64,000 nt of DNA, taken from assembly GCF_003387475.1 (NCBI RefSeq), contig NZ_QUNO01000004.1, positions 434,001 through 498,000 on the forward strand, read 5' to 3'. The stretch is from Kutzneria buriramensis. GTDB lineage: Bacteria; Actinomycetota; Actinomycetes; Mycobacteriales; Pseudonocardiaceae. The notes under the pieces were generated by a model that did no database searches, was not told where the DNA came from, and was given only the letters and a program-made list of their open reading frames with translations. A program made the translations under genes and the position numbers. Position 1 is the first letter of the stretch. Each line of letters starts with the position of its first letter. Shown here piece after piece: positions 23,984 through 32,807 of the stretch.

Positions 23984-26797
23984 GTGGCTGGATCGACAAA
24001 GGCGAACAAGAGTGGTGCCGGGACGAACGGGTCCGGCCACCGCCGGTTGGTGATCGTCGAGTCGCCTGCCAAGGCCCGTAAAATCGCCTCCTACCTGGGC
24101 CGCAACTTCGTCGTGGAGTCGTCGAAGGGCCACATCCGGGACCTGCCGCGCAAGGCCGCGGAGATCCCGGCCAAGTACAAGGGCGAGCCGTGGGCCAACC
24201 TCGCCGTGGACATCGAGCACGGCTTCGAGCCGGTCTACATCGTCACCCCGGACAAGAAGTCGACCGTCACCGAGCTGAAGGAGAAGCTCAAGGACGTCGA
24301 CGAGCTCTACCTCGCGACAGACGGTGACCGCGAGGGCGAGGCCATCGCGTGGCACCTGCTGGAGACGCTCAAGCCCAAGGTGCCGGTCCGCCGGATGGTC
24401 TTCCACGAGATCACCGAGCCGGCCATCCTGGCCGCCGCCGCCAACCCCCGCGACCTGGACACCGACCTGGTCGAGGCCTACGAGACCCGCCGCATCCTGG
24501 ACCGCCTCTACGGCTACGAGGTCTCGCCCGTGCTGTGGAAGAAGGTCATGCCGAAGCTCTCGGCGGGCCGCGTGCAGTCCGTGGCGACCCGGATCGTGGT
24601 GCAGCGGGAGCGGGAGCGCATGCGCTTCGTCACCGCCTCGTACTGGGACATCGGCGCGCAGCTCGACGCCGGCGCGGACGCCGACCCCCGCCAGTTCGCC
24701 GCCCGGATGGTGCAGGTGGACGGCGCGCGGCTGGCCACCGGCCGCGACTTCGGCCCCGACGGCAAGATGAAGGGCTCCGGCGAGGTCCGGGTGCTCACCG
24801 AAGCCGAGGCCCGGCGGCTGGCCGACGGGCTGGCCAACGCCACCCTCAAGGTCACCTCGGTCGAGGAGAAGCCGTACACGCGGCGACCCTATGCGCCGTT
24901 CATGACGTCCACGTTGCAGCAGGAGGCCAGCCGCAAGCTGCGCTTCACCGCCGACCGGACGATGAGCACGGCCCAGCGGCTGTACGAGAACGGCTACATC
25001 ACCTACATGCGTACCGACTCGACCACGCTGTCGGAGTCGGCGGTCGCGGCCGCGCGGGCCCAGGCCACGCAGCTCTACGGGGCCCAGTACGTCTCGGACA
25101 AGCCGCGCCAGTACACCCGCAAGGTCAAGAACGCGCAGGAGGCCCACGAGGCCATCCGGCCCGCCGGCGAGGTGTTCCGCACCCCCGGCGAGGTGGCCAA
25201 CGAGCTGGCCGCCGACGAGTTCCGCCTGTACGAGCTGATCTGGCAGCGGACCATCGCGTCGCAGATGAACGACGCCCGCGGCACCACGATGAGCGTGCGC
25301 ATCGCCGGCACCGCCGGCACCGGCGAGGTCTGCACCTTCGCCGCCTCCGGCCGCACGATCACCTTCGCCGGCTTCCTCAAGGCCTACGTGGAGGCGATCG
25401 ACTCCGAGGCCGGCGGCGAGGCCGACGACGCCGAGCGCCGGCTGCCGAACCTGGTCAAGGACCAGGAGGTGACCGCGGTCGAGCTGACCGCCGACGGGCA
25501 CACCACCAGCCCGCCGCCGCGCTACACCGACGCGAGCCTGATCAAGACCATGGAGGAGCTGGGCATCGGCCGGCCCTCCACGTACGCGACGATCATCAAG
25601 ACCATCCAGGACCGCGGCTACGTGTGGAAGCGCGGCTCGGCGCTGATCCCGTCCTGGGTCGCGTTCGCCGTGGTGGGCCTGCTCGAGCAGCACTTCGAGC
25701 GGCTGGTGGACTACGACTTCACCGCCGCCATGGAGGACGAGCTGGAGCGGATCGCCGCCGGCGACCAGCACCGCACCAGCTGGCTGACCGGCTTCTACTT
25801 CGGCGGCGACATCGGCCCGGACGGCTCCGTCGGCCGCGGTGGCGGCCTGAAGAAGCTGATCGACGCCAGCGTCGAGGGCATCGACCCGCGGCAGGTCAAC
25901 TCCATCCCGATGTTCACCGACGCCGACGGCCACACCGTCGTCGTGCGGGTGGGTCGCTTCGGGCCGTACCTGGAGCGCGAGGTCGACGGTGAGTCGCAGC
26001 GCGCCAACCTCCAGGACGGCATGCCGCCGGACGAGCTGACCCCGGAGGTGGCGGAGAAGCTGTTCGCCACCCCGATGGAGGGCCGCTCGCTGGGCAACGA
26101 CCCGGTGACCGGGCACGAGATCGTGGCCAAGGACGGCCGGTTCGGGCCGTACGTCACCGAGGTGCTGCCGGAGCCGGCGGAGGGCGCGAACGGCAACAAG
26201 AAGACCGCCCCCAAGCCGCGTACGGGCTCGCTGTTCAAGGACATGTCGCTGGACACGGTGACCCTGGACGACGCGCTCAAGCTGCTCTCGCTGCCGCGCA
26301 TGGTGGGCAAGGACCCGGAGACCGGCGCGGAGATCACCGCGCAGAACGGCCGCTACGGCCCGTACCTGAAGAAGGGCACGGACTCGCGGTCGCTGGCCAC
26401 CGAGGCGCAGCTGTTCACCGTCACGCTGGACGAGGCGCTGAAGATCTACGCCGAGCCGAAGAAGCGCGGCCGGCAGTCGGCCGCCTCCGCGCCGCCGCTC
26501 AAGGAGCTGGGCAACGACCCGGTGTCCGGCAAGCCGATGGTGGTCAAGGACGGCCGGTTCGGCCCGTACGTGACCGACGGCGAGTACAACGCGTCGCTGC
26601 GCAAGAGCGACAGCGTCGAGGAGCTGACCGACGAGCGGGCGGCCGAGTTGCTGGCGGAGAAGCGGGCCAAGGGCCCGGCCCCCAAGCGGACGACCACCCG
26701 CAAGCCGGCGGCGGAGAAGAAGCCGGCGGCCGAGAAGAAGACCGCGGCGGCCAAGAAGCCGGCCGCGAAGAAAGCCCCGGCCAAGGCCAAGAGCTGA
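23984..26797 (+). CDS. topA: DNA topoisomerase I (type IA)
   Basis: The 937-residue enzyme relaxes negative supercoils. It has the N-terminal Toprim domain (LVIVESPAKARKIASYLG; LATDGDREGEAIAWHLLE), the catalytic tyrosine in YITYMRTDST (Y341), and a C-terminal region with repeated RFGPYV/RYGPYL units in place of zinc fingers, as in mycobacterial TopA. It ends in a lysine/alanine/proline tail (AAKKPAAKKAPAKAKS) known in Actinobacteria to raise processivity through DNA binding. GTG 23984 is the family-consistent start. It is expressed from the long upstream gap after hppA. It corresponds to Rv3646c. Confidence 0.97.
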   Translation: MAGSTKANKSGAGTNGSGHRRLVIVESPAKARKIASYLGRNFVVESSKGHIRDLPRKAAEIPAKYKGEPWANLAVDIEHGFEPVYIVTPDKKSTVTELKEKLKDVDELYLATDGDREGEAIAWHLLETLKPKVPVRRMVFHEITEPAILAAAANPRDLDTDLVEAYETRRILDRLYGYEVSPVLWKKVMPKLSAGRVQSVATRIVVQRERERMRFVTASYWDIGAQLDAGADADPRQFAARMVQVDGARLATGRDFGPDGKMKGSGEVRVLTEAEARRLADGLANATLKVTSVEEKPYTRRPYAPFMTSTLQQEASRKLRFTADRTMSTAQRLYENGYITYMRTDSTTLSESAVAAARAQATQLYGAQYVSDKPRQYTRKVKNAQEAHEAIRPAGEVFRTPGEVANELAADEFRLYELIWQRTIASQMNDARGTTMSVRIAGTAGTGEVCTFAASGRTITFAGFLKAYVEAIDSEAGGEADDAERRLPNLVKDQEVTAVELTADGHTTSPPPRYTDASLIKTMEELGIGRPSTYATIIKTIQDRGYVWKRGSALIPSWVAFAVVGLLEQHFERLVDYDFTAAMEDELERIAAGDQHRTSWLTGFYFGGDIGPDGSVGRGGGLKKLIDASVEGIDPRQVNSIPMFTDADGHTVVVRVGRFGPYLEREVDGESQRANLQDGMPPDELTPEVAEKLFATPMEGRSLGNDPVTGHEIVAKDGRFGPYVTEVLPEPAEGANGNKKTAPKPRTGSLFKDMSLDTVTLDDALKLLSLPRMVGKDPETGAEITAQNGRYGPYLKKGTDSRSLATEAQLFTVTLDEALKIYAEPKKRGRQSAASAPPLKELGNDPVSGKPMVVKDGRFGPYVTDGEYNASLRKSDSVEELTDERAAELLAEKRAKGPAPKRTTTRKPAAEKKPAAEKKTAAAKKPAAKKAPAKAKS

Positions 26798-26804
26798 CCC
26801 GCAC

Positions 26805-26836
26805 GTGTGCGCCACGAGTCGACTCGTGGCGCACAC
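26805..26836. terminator. Perfect 32-nt palindrome after topA
   Basis: GTGTGCGCCACGAGTC is followed directly by its exact inverse GACTCGTGGCGCACAC, seven bases after the topA stop. The structure is symmetric, so it can act in both directions. Confidence 0.75.
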
Positions 26837-26856
26837 GCCGCGGTTACGCTTGAGCC

Positions 26857-27294
26857 ATGGCAGGCGAGTTCGGGCTCGACGGCACCCAGGCGTTGCCGCC
26901 GCTGCCGGTGTATCCGGATGCGCTGAGCGGCATCGTGCCCGGGGCGTCCTTGCCGGATGCGCCCGACACCGTCGTGCCGCCGCCCGCGCCGCTGGTGGCC
27001 GTCGACCCCGAGCAGGTGCGCGCCGCCGCCCAGCGTGAGCTGGCCCGGGATCGCGCCCGCCGGGCCGCCAAGCCCGCGCCGCCGGCGCCGCTGCCGCCCG
27101 CCCCGGGCCTCCAGTACAGGCGGTCGGCCCCGACGATCGGCCTGCCGGCCGCGGGTGGCCTGCCGCCCGCGCCCGGCGCGCAGCAGGTCCAGCGCAAGAA
27201 CAACGCGGCCGGCTGCGTCGGCTGCGCGGTGGTGCTGGTGTTCGTCTTCATCGTGCTGGCGTTCGTGTTCGTGGCGGTGGGCACCCAGCGATGA
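26857..27294 (+). CDS. Proline/alanine-rich tail-anchored membrane protein
   Basis: The 145-residue protein has a disordered N-terminal two-thirds with many Pro/Ala and a basic patch (AAAQRELARDRARRAAK). It then has the single hydrophobic segment NNAAGCVGCAVVLVFVFIVLAFVFVAVGTQR at the very C-terminus, giving a cytoplasmic domain with a C-terminal anchor. Two cysteines sit at the membrane entry. I recognise no family. ATG 26857 is a short distance after the topA palindrome. Its stop overlaps the MFS start by four bases (ATGA), so it is co-translated with that transporter. Confidence 0.7.
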   Translation: MAGEFGLDGTQALPPLPVYPDALSGIVPGASLPDAPDTVVPPPAPLVAVDPEQVRAAAQRELARDRARRAAKPAPPAPLPPAPGLQYRRSAPTIGLPAAGGLPPAPGAQQVQRKNNAAGCVGCAVVLVFVFIVLAFVFVAVGTQR

Positions 27295-28505
27295 GGCGTA
27301 TCGCCGAGGTGATGGGCATCCCGGCGTTCCGCCGGCTCTGGACGTCCGCGTACCTCTGCTGCGTCGGTGACTGGCTGTCGCTTCTGGGCCTGTCCTCGCT
27401 GCTGGCCAAGCTCACCGGATCGAGTGAATTCGCGCTGAGCGGGGTCGTCGCCACTCAGCTGCTGCCCGGGCTGTTGCTGGCCCCGGTGGCCGGGCACCTG
27501 GCCGACCGCTTCGACCGCCGCAAGGTCATGATCGCCACCGACCTGGTCCGCTGCGGGCTGTTCCTGTCCATCGCAGTCATCGGCACGACGTGGTGGCTGC
27601 TCGCCGCGAACTTCCTCGTCGGCTGTTGTTCGATGCTCTGGATCCCGGCCAAGGACTCGGCGCTGCCGACCCTGCTGCACCGCCCGGGCCAGGTGCAGAC
27701 GGCCAGCCAGCTGACGCTCGTCACCACGTACGGGCTGGCTTTACTGACCGGCGCCGGCCTGTACTCGGTGATCACGGCGGTGGCCCCGAACTCGGACGTG
27801 CACGTCATCGTCGTGATCAACGGGCTGCTCTACCTGAGCTCGGCGCTGGTGATCGCGACCCGGCTGCCGGAGGCGTCCGGCCGGTGGGTCGCGCCGGCGG
27901 TCGGCGAGCCCGGCATGGCCCGCGACGGCCTGCGCTACGTGCGCGGCAGCCGGCTGGTGCGGGGCCTGGTGATCGGCATCGTCGGGGCGCTGACCGCGGG
28001 CGGCACGGTGATCGCTATCGCCCGCCCGTACGCCAACGCGCTGCGCGGCGGCGAGGCGGCGTTCGGCACGCTGGTGATCGCGATGTTCATCGGCCTGGTG
28101 ATCGGCGTGGTCGGCACGCCCCGGCTGCGGCTGCCGTTCGGCGTGGCGATCGTCGCCGCCGGCGGGCTGCTCGTGGCCGTCGCGGCGGCCCCACACCTGT
28201 GGTTCGCGCTGGCCGCCGTCGGCCTGGTCGGGGCCTGCGCCGGCGTCGCGTTCGTGACGGGCCTGACGCTGATCGGGGCGCAGGTGCCGGACGAGGTCCG
28301 TGGCCGCGTCAACGCGTTCGTGCAGGCGCTGGTCAAGGTGGTGCTGTTTGCCGCCACCACGATCGCGCCGGCGATGGTCGACCTGATCGGCATCCGGCCG
28401 GCGCTGCTGGTGGCGGCCGTGATCGCGGCCTTGGCCGGGGTCTTCGCGCATCGGCAGTTGGCCGCGCGGCATCATGACGAGGTGACCGAGAAGGTGCAGG
28501 CATGA
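27291..28505 (+). CDS. MFS transporter (relative of the MFS half of actinobacterial MFS/dTMP kinase fusions)
   Basis: The 404-residue protein has about 12 membrane segments. Its N-terminal MFS half includes the loop GHLADRFDRRKVMIATD, matching motif A (GxxxDRxGRR). In Streptomyces and several relatives the gene between topA and the delta' subunit encodes an MFS domain fused to thymidylate kinase. Here the protein stops right after the twelfth helix (AHRQLAARHHDEVTEKVQA) and no kinase P-loop follows. The substrate is unknown. ATGA overlaps join it to both neighbours. Confidence 0.82.
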   Translation: MRRIAEVMGIPAFRRLWTSAYLCCVGDWLSLLGLSSLLAKLTGSSEFALSGVVATQLLPGLLLAPVAGHLADRFDRRKVMIATDLVRCGLFLSIAVIGTTWWLLAANFLVGCCSMLWIPAKDSALPTLLHRPGQVQTASQLTLVTTYGLALLTGAGLYSVITAVAPNSDVHVIVVINGLLYLSSALVIATRLPEASGRWVAPAVGEPGMARDGLRYVRGSRLVRGLVIGIVGALTAGGTVIAIARPYANALRGGEAAFGTLVIAMFIGLVIGVVGTPRLRLPFGVAIVAAGGLLVAVAAAPHLWFALAAVGLVGACAGVAFVTGLTLIGAQVPDEVRGRVNAFVQALVKVVLFAATTIAPAMVDLIGIRPALLVAAVIAALAGVFAHRQLAARHHDEVTEKVQA

Positions 28506-29698
28506 CGGTGTGGGCCGACGTCGTCGGCCAGCCCCACGCGGTCGAGGTGCTCGGCACGGCTGCCGAGGCCGCGGCCGACCTGGTCGCGGGCCGGCCCACG
28601 ACGCCGGGCGCGATGACCCACGCGTGGCTGTTCACGGGCCCGCCCGGCTCCGGCCGGTCCACCGCCGCGCGCGCCTTCGCCGCCGCGTTGCAGTGCGAGG
28701 CCCCGGCCGGCCCACGCGGCTGCGGTCAGTGCCAGGCCTGCCGCACGACCATGCACGGCACGCACGCCGACGTGCGGCTGGTGGTGCCCGAGGGGCTGTC
28801 CATCTCCGTCGCCGAGATGCGGGCGCTGGTCCAGGTCTCCGCGAAGCGGCCGACCACCGGGCGCTGGCAGGTCGTGATCATCGAGGACGCTGACCGGTTG
28901 ACCGAGGGCGCGGCGAACGCGCTGCTCAAGGCGGTCGAGGAGCCGCCGGACCGGACCGTGTTCCTGCTCTGCGCGCCGTCCGACCACCCGGACGACATCT
29001 CCGTGACGATCCGGTCGAGGTGCCGCAACGTCGGCCTGCGCACGCCCTCGGCGGCGGCCATCGCCGAGGTGCTGGAGCACCGTGACGGCATCGAGCCGGC
29101 GACCGCGCAGTGGGCGGCGTCGGTCTGCGGCGGCCACATCGGCCGGGCCAGCCGGCTGGCGACGGACCCGGACGCCCGGCAGCGGCGTGAGTCGGTGCTG
29201 GCGATTCCGTTGGGGCTGCGGCGTTTCGGCGACATCTTCAGCAGCGCGGACGCGTTGGTGAAGGCGGCCGAGCAGGACGCCGTCGCCGCCAATGAGGATC
29301 GCAACGCCGCCGAGACCGAGGCGCTGAAGACCGCCATGGGCGCGGGCGGCACCGGCAAGGGCACCGCCTCGGCGACCCGTGGCGCGGCCGGCGCGTTGAA
29401 GGAGCTGGAGAAGCGGCAGAAGTCGCGGGCGACGCGGACCCAGCGCGACTCGCTGGACCTGGCGCTGGTCGACCTGATGGGCTTCTACCGGGACGTGCTG
29501 GTGACGAAGGCGCGGGCGGAGGTGCCGCTGACCCATCCCGACCGCGCCAACGACGTCGCCAACGCCGCCTCGATGTGGACGTCCGAGTCCACGCTGCGCC
29601 GGCTGGAGGCCGTGCTGGCGTGCCGGGATGCGTTGCAGCAGAACGTGAAGCCGCGCTTCGCCATCGAGGCGATGATCACGTCGATGCACCGCGGCTAG
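28502..29698 (+). CDS. holB: DNA polymerase III delta' subunit
   Basis: The 398-residue clamp-loader subunit has an AAA+ fold with P-loop FTGPPGSGRSTAARAFAAAL near residue 43. The P-loop lysine is arginine, as expected for a delta' subunit that does not hydrolyse ATP. A zinc module CEAPAGPRGCGQCQAC follows, then VVIIEDADRLTEGAANALLKAVEEPP and the sensor SRC in IRSRCRNVGLRTP, the arginine-finger motif. It corresponds to Rv3644c. Its start overlaps the MFS stop, and its last 23 bases overlap the convergent methyltransferase gene. Confidence 0.92.
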   Translation: MTVWADVVGQPHAVEVLGTAAEAAADLVAGRPTTPGAMTHAWLFTGPPGSGRSTAARAFAAALQCEAPAGPRGCGQCQACRTTMHGTHADVRLVVPEGLSISVAEMRALVQVSAKRPTTGRWQVVIIEDADRLTEGAANALLKAVEEPPDRTVFLLCAPSDHPDDISVTIRSRCRNVGLRTPSAAAIAEVLEHRDGIEPATAQWAASVCGGHIGRASRLATDPDARQRRESVLAIPLGLRRFGDIFSSADALVKAAEQDAVAANEDRNAAETEALKTAMGAGGTGKGTASATRGAAGALKELEKRQKSRATRTQRDSLDLALVDLMGFYRDVLVTKARAEVPLTHPDRANDVANAASMWTSESTLRRLEAVLACRDALQQNVKPRFAIEAMITSMHRG

Positions 29699-30461
29699 CG
29701 GTGACGAAGCCGCTGCTGGTCTCCTTGCGGATCGGCCGACCGTAGCCCTCGGCGACCGGCCCGAGGGCGTGTTCCGTTGGCTGCCAACCATGTTCGGCCA
29801 GCCACTCGCTCGCCGGCCGGCCGAGACCACCCTTCCAGAGCGCCGAATACCGTTGCATGGAAGGGGAGTTCATCGCCTGGTCCTGGTAGGACCGGTCGCC
29901 GCGCTCGAACGCGATCCGGCTGCCTTCGGCTGACAACGCCGTGACCGTCGACAGCAGGCGGTCGGCGTCCTCAGGCGTGAGGTAGATCAGCAGACCCTCG
30001 ACCAGCCACGCGGTCGGCTCGTCCGGTCGGAAGCCGCTGTCCCGCAGGGCCTTGGCCCAGTCGTCACGGAGATCGGCCGCCACAACCGTTCGGCGGCAAC
30101 GGGGTTCGGCGTCGGCGAGCACAGTTTGCTTGAAGGCCAACACCTTCGGCAGGTCCACCTCGTAGAGGTCGGTGCCGGCCGGCCAGCCCAGCCGGAAGGC
30201 GCGGCTGTCCAGGCCGGCGGCCAGCAGCACGACCTGCCGGCAGCCCGATCCGAGCAGGTAGTCGTCGTAGAACCGGGTGCGGATGATCGCGTGGAACGCG
30301 AACGCCAGCGACAGCGGCGTCCGCTCGCCGCCCGGCACCCGGTCCGGCGCCGCCGCGCAGAACTTCGCCGCCCATGGGTCGTCGAACAGCGCGTCTCCCC
30401 GCTCGCTCTCCGCCGCCCGCACCCGGGCCACGCCCAGCGCCGTCGTGCTCACCTCGTCCAT
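29676..30461 (-). CDS. Class I SAM-dependent methyltransferase (LCM/PPM family)
   Basis: The 261-residue protein belongs to the leucine carboxyl methyltransferase-like family that is expanded in Actinobacteria. The SAM motif is VVLLAAGLDSRAFRLGWP near residue 80, followed by LYEVDLPKVLAFK and WLVEGLLIYLTPEDADRLL near residue 150. The substrate is probably a carboxylate-containing small molecule, but nothing here identifies it. It is divergent from a MarR regulator with a palindrome between the two starts, so it is probably the controlled gene. It ends inside holB on the opposite strand. Confidence 0.83.
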   Translation of the reverse strand: MDEVSTTALGVARVRAAESERGDALFDDPWAAKFCAAAPDRVPGGERTPLSLAFAFHAIIRTRFYDDYLLGSGCRQVVLLAAGLDSRAFRLGWPAGTDLYEVDLPKVLAFKQTVLADAEPRCRRTVVAADLRDDWAKALRDSGFRPDEPTAWLVEGLLIYLTPEDADRLLSTVTALSAEGSRIAFERGDRSYQDQAMNSPSMQRYSALWKGGLGRPASEWLAEHGWQPTEHALGPVAEGYGRPIRKETSSGFVTASRGAST

Positions 30462-30473
30462 GCCCGCAGATTA

Positions 30474-30487
30474 CATCGCTACCGATG
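30474..30487. promoter_or_regulatory. Palindrome between the divergent methyltransferase and MarR genes
   Basis: CATCG-ctac-CGATG (30474-30487) is flanked by partly symmetric AT bases, 12 bp before the methyltransferase start and 27 bp before the MarR start. This is the normal position and size for a MarR-type operator. Confidence 0.5.
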
Positions 30488-30514
30488 AATCGCCAATGAT
30501 GTACTTTCTCCGCC

Positions 30515-30922
30515 ATGGACGGGGTGCAGCTGCACCGGCTGGGCAAGCGGCTCATCGACCTGGCCCGGCAGGTCACCACCGACGCCGGCGACACCGTGCT
30601 GACGCCCGGCGAGATCGCCGTGCTCGAGGACGTGCTCAAACACCCCGGCAGCGTGGTGACGGAGATCCAGGCCCGCACCGGCTTCGCCCAGAGCCACGTG
30701 TCCACCTCGGTGTCCCGGCTGCGCGAGCGGGGCCTGATCATCGCTTCGCCCGACCCGGAGGACCGCCGCCGCACCCGGCTGACGCTGGCGGAGATCGCCC
30801 ACCAGGCGATCATGCGGCGGGCCGGGCGGCCGGCGGACGAGGCAATCGCCAAGGCCGTGGGTGAGGACAAGGCGGATCGCGTGCTGGCACTCCTGAACGA
30901 ACTGACCCAGCTGCTCGACTAA
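30515..30922 (+). CDS. MarR-family transcriptional regulator
   Basis: The 135-residue winged-helix protein has an N-terminal helix (LHRLGKRLIDLARQVTTDAG), a recognition helix in TGFAQSHVSTSVSRLRERGLI, and a wing with the family signature ASPDPEDRRRTRLTL. It is divergent from the methyltransferase at 29676-30461 and likely represses it and itself through the shared palindrome. The ligand is unknown. Confidence 0.85.
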   Translation: MDGVQLHRLGKRLIDLARQVTTDAGDTVLTPGEIAVLEDVLKHPGSVVTEIQARTGFAQSHVSTSVSRLRERGLIIASPDPEDRRRTRLTLAEIAHQAIMRRAGRPADEAIAKAVGEDKADRVLALLNELTQLLD

Positions 30923-30968
30923 ACCCAACCCCCGCGAGTCGCGCTCTCAGGCACACCGAATGTGCGTC

Positions 30969-32063
30969 TCAGGCAGCCAGCTCGAGCTCCAACCACTTCG
31001 CCAGGTCCCTGATCTCCCGCCACACCGCCGCCGTGATCGCCGTGGTGAACGGCTCGTCCTCGTGGACCGCGTTGACCGTCAGCACTCCGGCCTTCCGATC
31101 CGCCGCGGCGTCGACCTTCCCCACAAGCTCGTCGCCGTGCAGGATCGGCAGCGCGTAGTAGCCCCAGCGCCGCTTGGCGGCCGGCTTGTACATCTCGAGC
31201 TGGTAGTCGAACTGGAAGATCTCGACCATGCGCTTGCGGTCGTAGACCAGCCGGTCCAGCGGCGACAGCAGCGCCGTCCGGCCGGCGAAGCGCTGCCCGA
31301 GCTGCGCCGGGTCGACCCGCCACTGCCCGCGGACGCCCTCGACGATCGCCGGCTCCCCGACCTCGCCCACGTCGATCGGCTCGACCGGACACCCCGGGCC
31401 CTTGGCCCGGGCGATGCCGAGCGACTGCAACCGCCGCTCGTTGCGCGTCCGAAGCGCCTCCGCCAGCGGCACGGCCGGCTGGTCGGGATAGACGCGTTCG
31501 GCGAGGTCCCACAGCCGGCCGCTGTCGTTGCCGGCCACCGCGACCTCGCCGGCCAGCAGCATGAACTCCAGCATCTGCACGACGTTCCGGTTGTTGGTCC
31601 AGCCACTGGACTTCCACGGCTCCACGCACGTGTCCTCGAACGCGCGTGCCGGTAGCGGCCCCTCGGCGTCGAGCCGGTTGAGGATGCTCTGCCGGCACAT
31701 CTCGTTGGTGTGCAGCCACTTGTGCTGGTACCGGCGGTAGCCGGGGGCGTCGTCGCCGCCCGGCCATGCGTCCATTTCCGCCCGGTACAAGGCGATGTCC
31801 TCGGCCGGCCGGACCATTTGGCGCAGATCGACCAGGGACCGCTTGGCCAACGCCTCGGTCAGCTCCGTGGGGGAGTAGGCGGAGCCGAGCCGGCTCCACG
31901 CCACCAGATCCGCACTCGGCGCGACCGCCGCGGTGGCGTCGACCTGCAACAACGTCAAGCCGCGCACGACGTCGTGCAGGTCGGTCGGCCGGGCCTTGCC
32001 CAGCAGCTGCGCGCGCACCGCGATGCGCCGCGCATCCGTCCGGGACAGCTTGTGGACTGCCAT
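30969..32063 (-). CDS. YcaQ-type winged-helix DNA glycosylase (crosslink repair)
   Basis: The 364-residue HTH_42/YcaQ-family protein has the catalytic QxD motif at Q40-V-D42 (LTLLQVDAT) and the C-terminal signature LLSPLDRLVYDRKRMVEIFQFDYQLEMYKPAAKRRWGYYALPIL near residue 265. E. coli YcaQ removes alkylated bases and unhooks interstrand crosslinks; related AlkZ enzymes protect producers of DNA-alkylating metabolites. It lies nine bases downstream of the IclR regulator on the same strand, so it may be transcribed with the kdu genes even though it has no obvious role in uronate use. Confidence 0.86.
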   Translation of the reverse strand: MAVHKLSRTDARRIAVRAQLLGKARPTDLHDVVRGLTLLQVDATAAVAPSADLVAWSRLGSAYSPTELTEALAKRSLVDLRQMVRPAEDIALYRAEMDAWPGGDDAPGYRRYQHKWLHTNEMCRQSILNRLDAEGPLPARAFEDTCVEPWKSSGWTNNRNVVQMLEFMLLAGEVAVAGNDSGRLWDLAERVYPDQPAVPLAEALRTRNERRLQSLGIARAKGPGCPVEPIDVGEVGEPAIVEGVRGQWRVDPAQLGQRFAGRTALLSPLDRLVYDRKRMVEIFQFDYQLEMYKPAAKRRWGYYALPILHGDELVGKVDAAADRKAGVLTVNAVHEDEPFTTAITAAVWREIRDLAKWLELELAA

Positions 32064-32072
32064 CCGTCGAGG

Positions 32073-32807
32073 CTAATGCGTGTGGCCCAGCGCCCGCGAG
32101 ACCTCGCGCGCGGCAGCCACCACCCGCGGCCCCAGCGCGATCAGCTCCGGCAACGTGTGCTCCAGCGCCAGCGTCGACACGCTCAGCCCGCCCACCACGG
32201 TCCCGTTGTGGTTGCGGACGGCCGCGCCGACGCAGCGCACCCCCGGCTCGTTCTCCTGCTCGTCCAAGGCGAACCCGCAGCTGCGGACCCGGTCCAGCTG
32301 GGCCCGCAGTCGCACCGGATCGGTGATCGTGCCGGGCGTGCGGGCCACCAGCTCCATCCCGTTCATGTCCCTCGTGGACAGCACCGCCTTGCCGATCGCC
32401 GTGCAGTGCAACAGAAGTCGGCCGCCGATGCGGGACGCCATCCGGTACGGCTTGCCGCCCTCCACCTTGTCCACGTACACCAGCTCGTCGCCGAGCAGCA
32501 TGGCGAAGTGCACGGCGCACCCGGTGCGGGCCTGGAGGGCCTCCAGCACCGGGCGCGCCCGCTCGACGGAATCCACCGGCTGCAACACGTTTCCGGCCAG
32601 CACCAGCACCTTCGGGCCGATCCGGTAGTCGCCGTCGGCGGTGTTCACCGCGAAGCCGGTGTCCACCAGGGTGCGCAGCAGCCGGTGCACGGTCGACTTC
32701 GGAAAGCCCGTCACCCGCGCCAGCTCGCTGATCCGGCCGTGCTCGGCGAGCGCCGCCAGCACCGCGAGGGCCTTCTCGACCGCGCCCTCGGTCAACGCGA
32801 CAGCCAC
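32073..32807 (-). CDS. IclR-family regulator, likely of uronate catabolism (KdgR-like)
   Basis: The 244-residue protein has an N-terminal winged helix (VEKALAVLAALAEHGRISELARVTGFPKSTVHRLLRTLVDTGF) and a C-terminal effector domain (TGCAVHFAMLLGDELVYVDKVEG; RLLLHCTAIGKAVLS; SCGFALDEQENEPGVRCVGAAV). KdgR proteins of this family sense 2-keto-3-deoxygluconate, the product of the adjacent KduD. GTG 32807 is used. TTG 32795 overlaps the kduD stop by four bases and is a real alternative. It is co-directional with kduI-kduD. Confidence 0.85.
   Translation of the reverse strand: MAVALTEGAVEKALAVLAALAEHGRISELARVTGFPKSTVHRLLRTLVDTGFAVNTADGDYRIGPKVLVLAGNVLQPVDSVERARPVLEALQARTGCAVHFAMLLGDELVYVDKVEGGKPYRMASRIGGRLLLHCTAIGKAVLSTRDMNGMELVARTPGTITDPVRLRAQLDRVRSCGFALDEQENEPGVRCVGAAVRNHNGTVVGGLSVSTLALEHTLPELIALGPRVVAAAREVSRALGHTH

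Noticed and set aside
23369-26836. 1155-codon minus-strand open frame opposite topA
   Set aside because: It mirrors topA and the end of hppA. Composition is Leu/Arg/Gly/Val shadow sequence with no domain.
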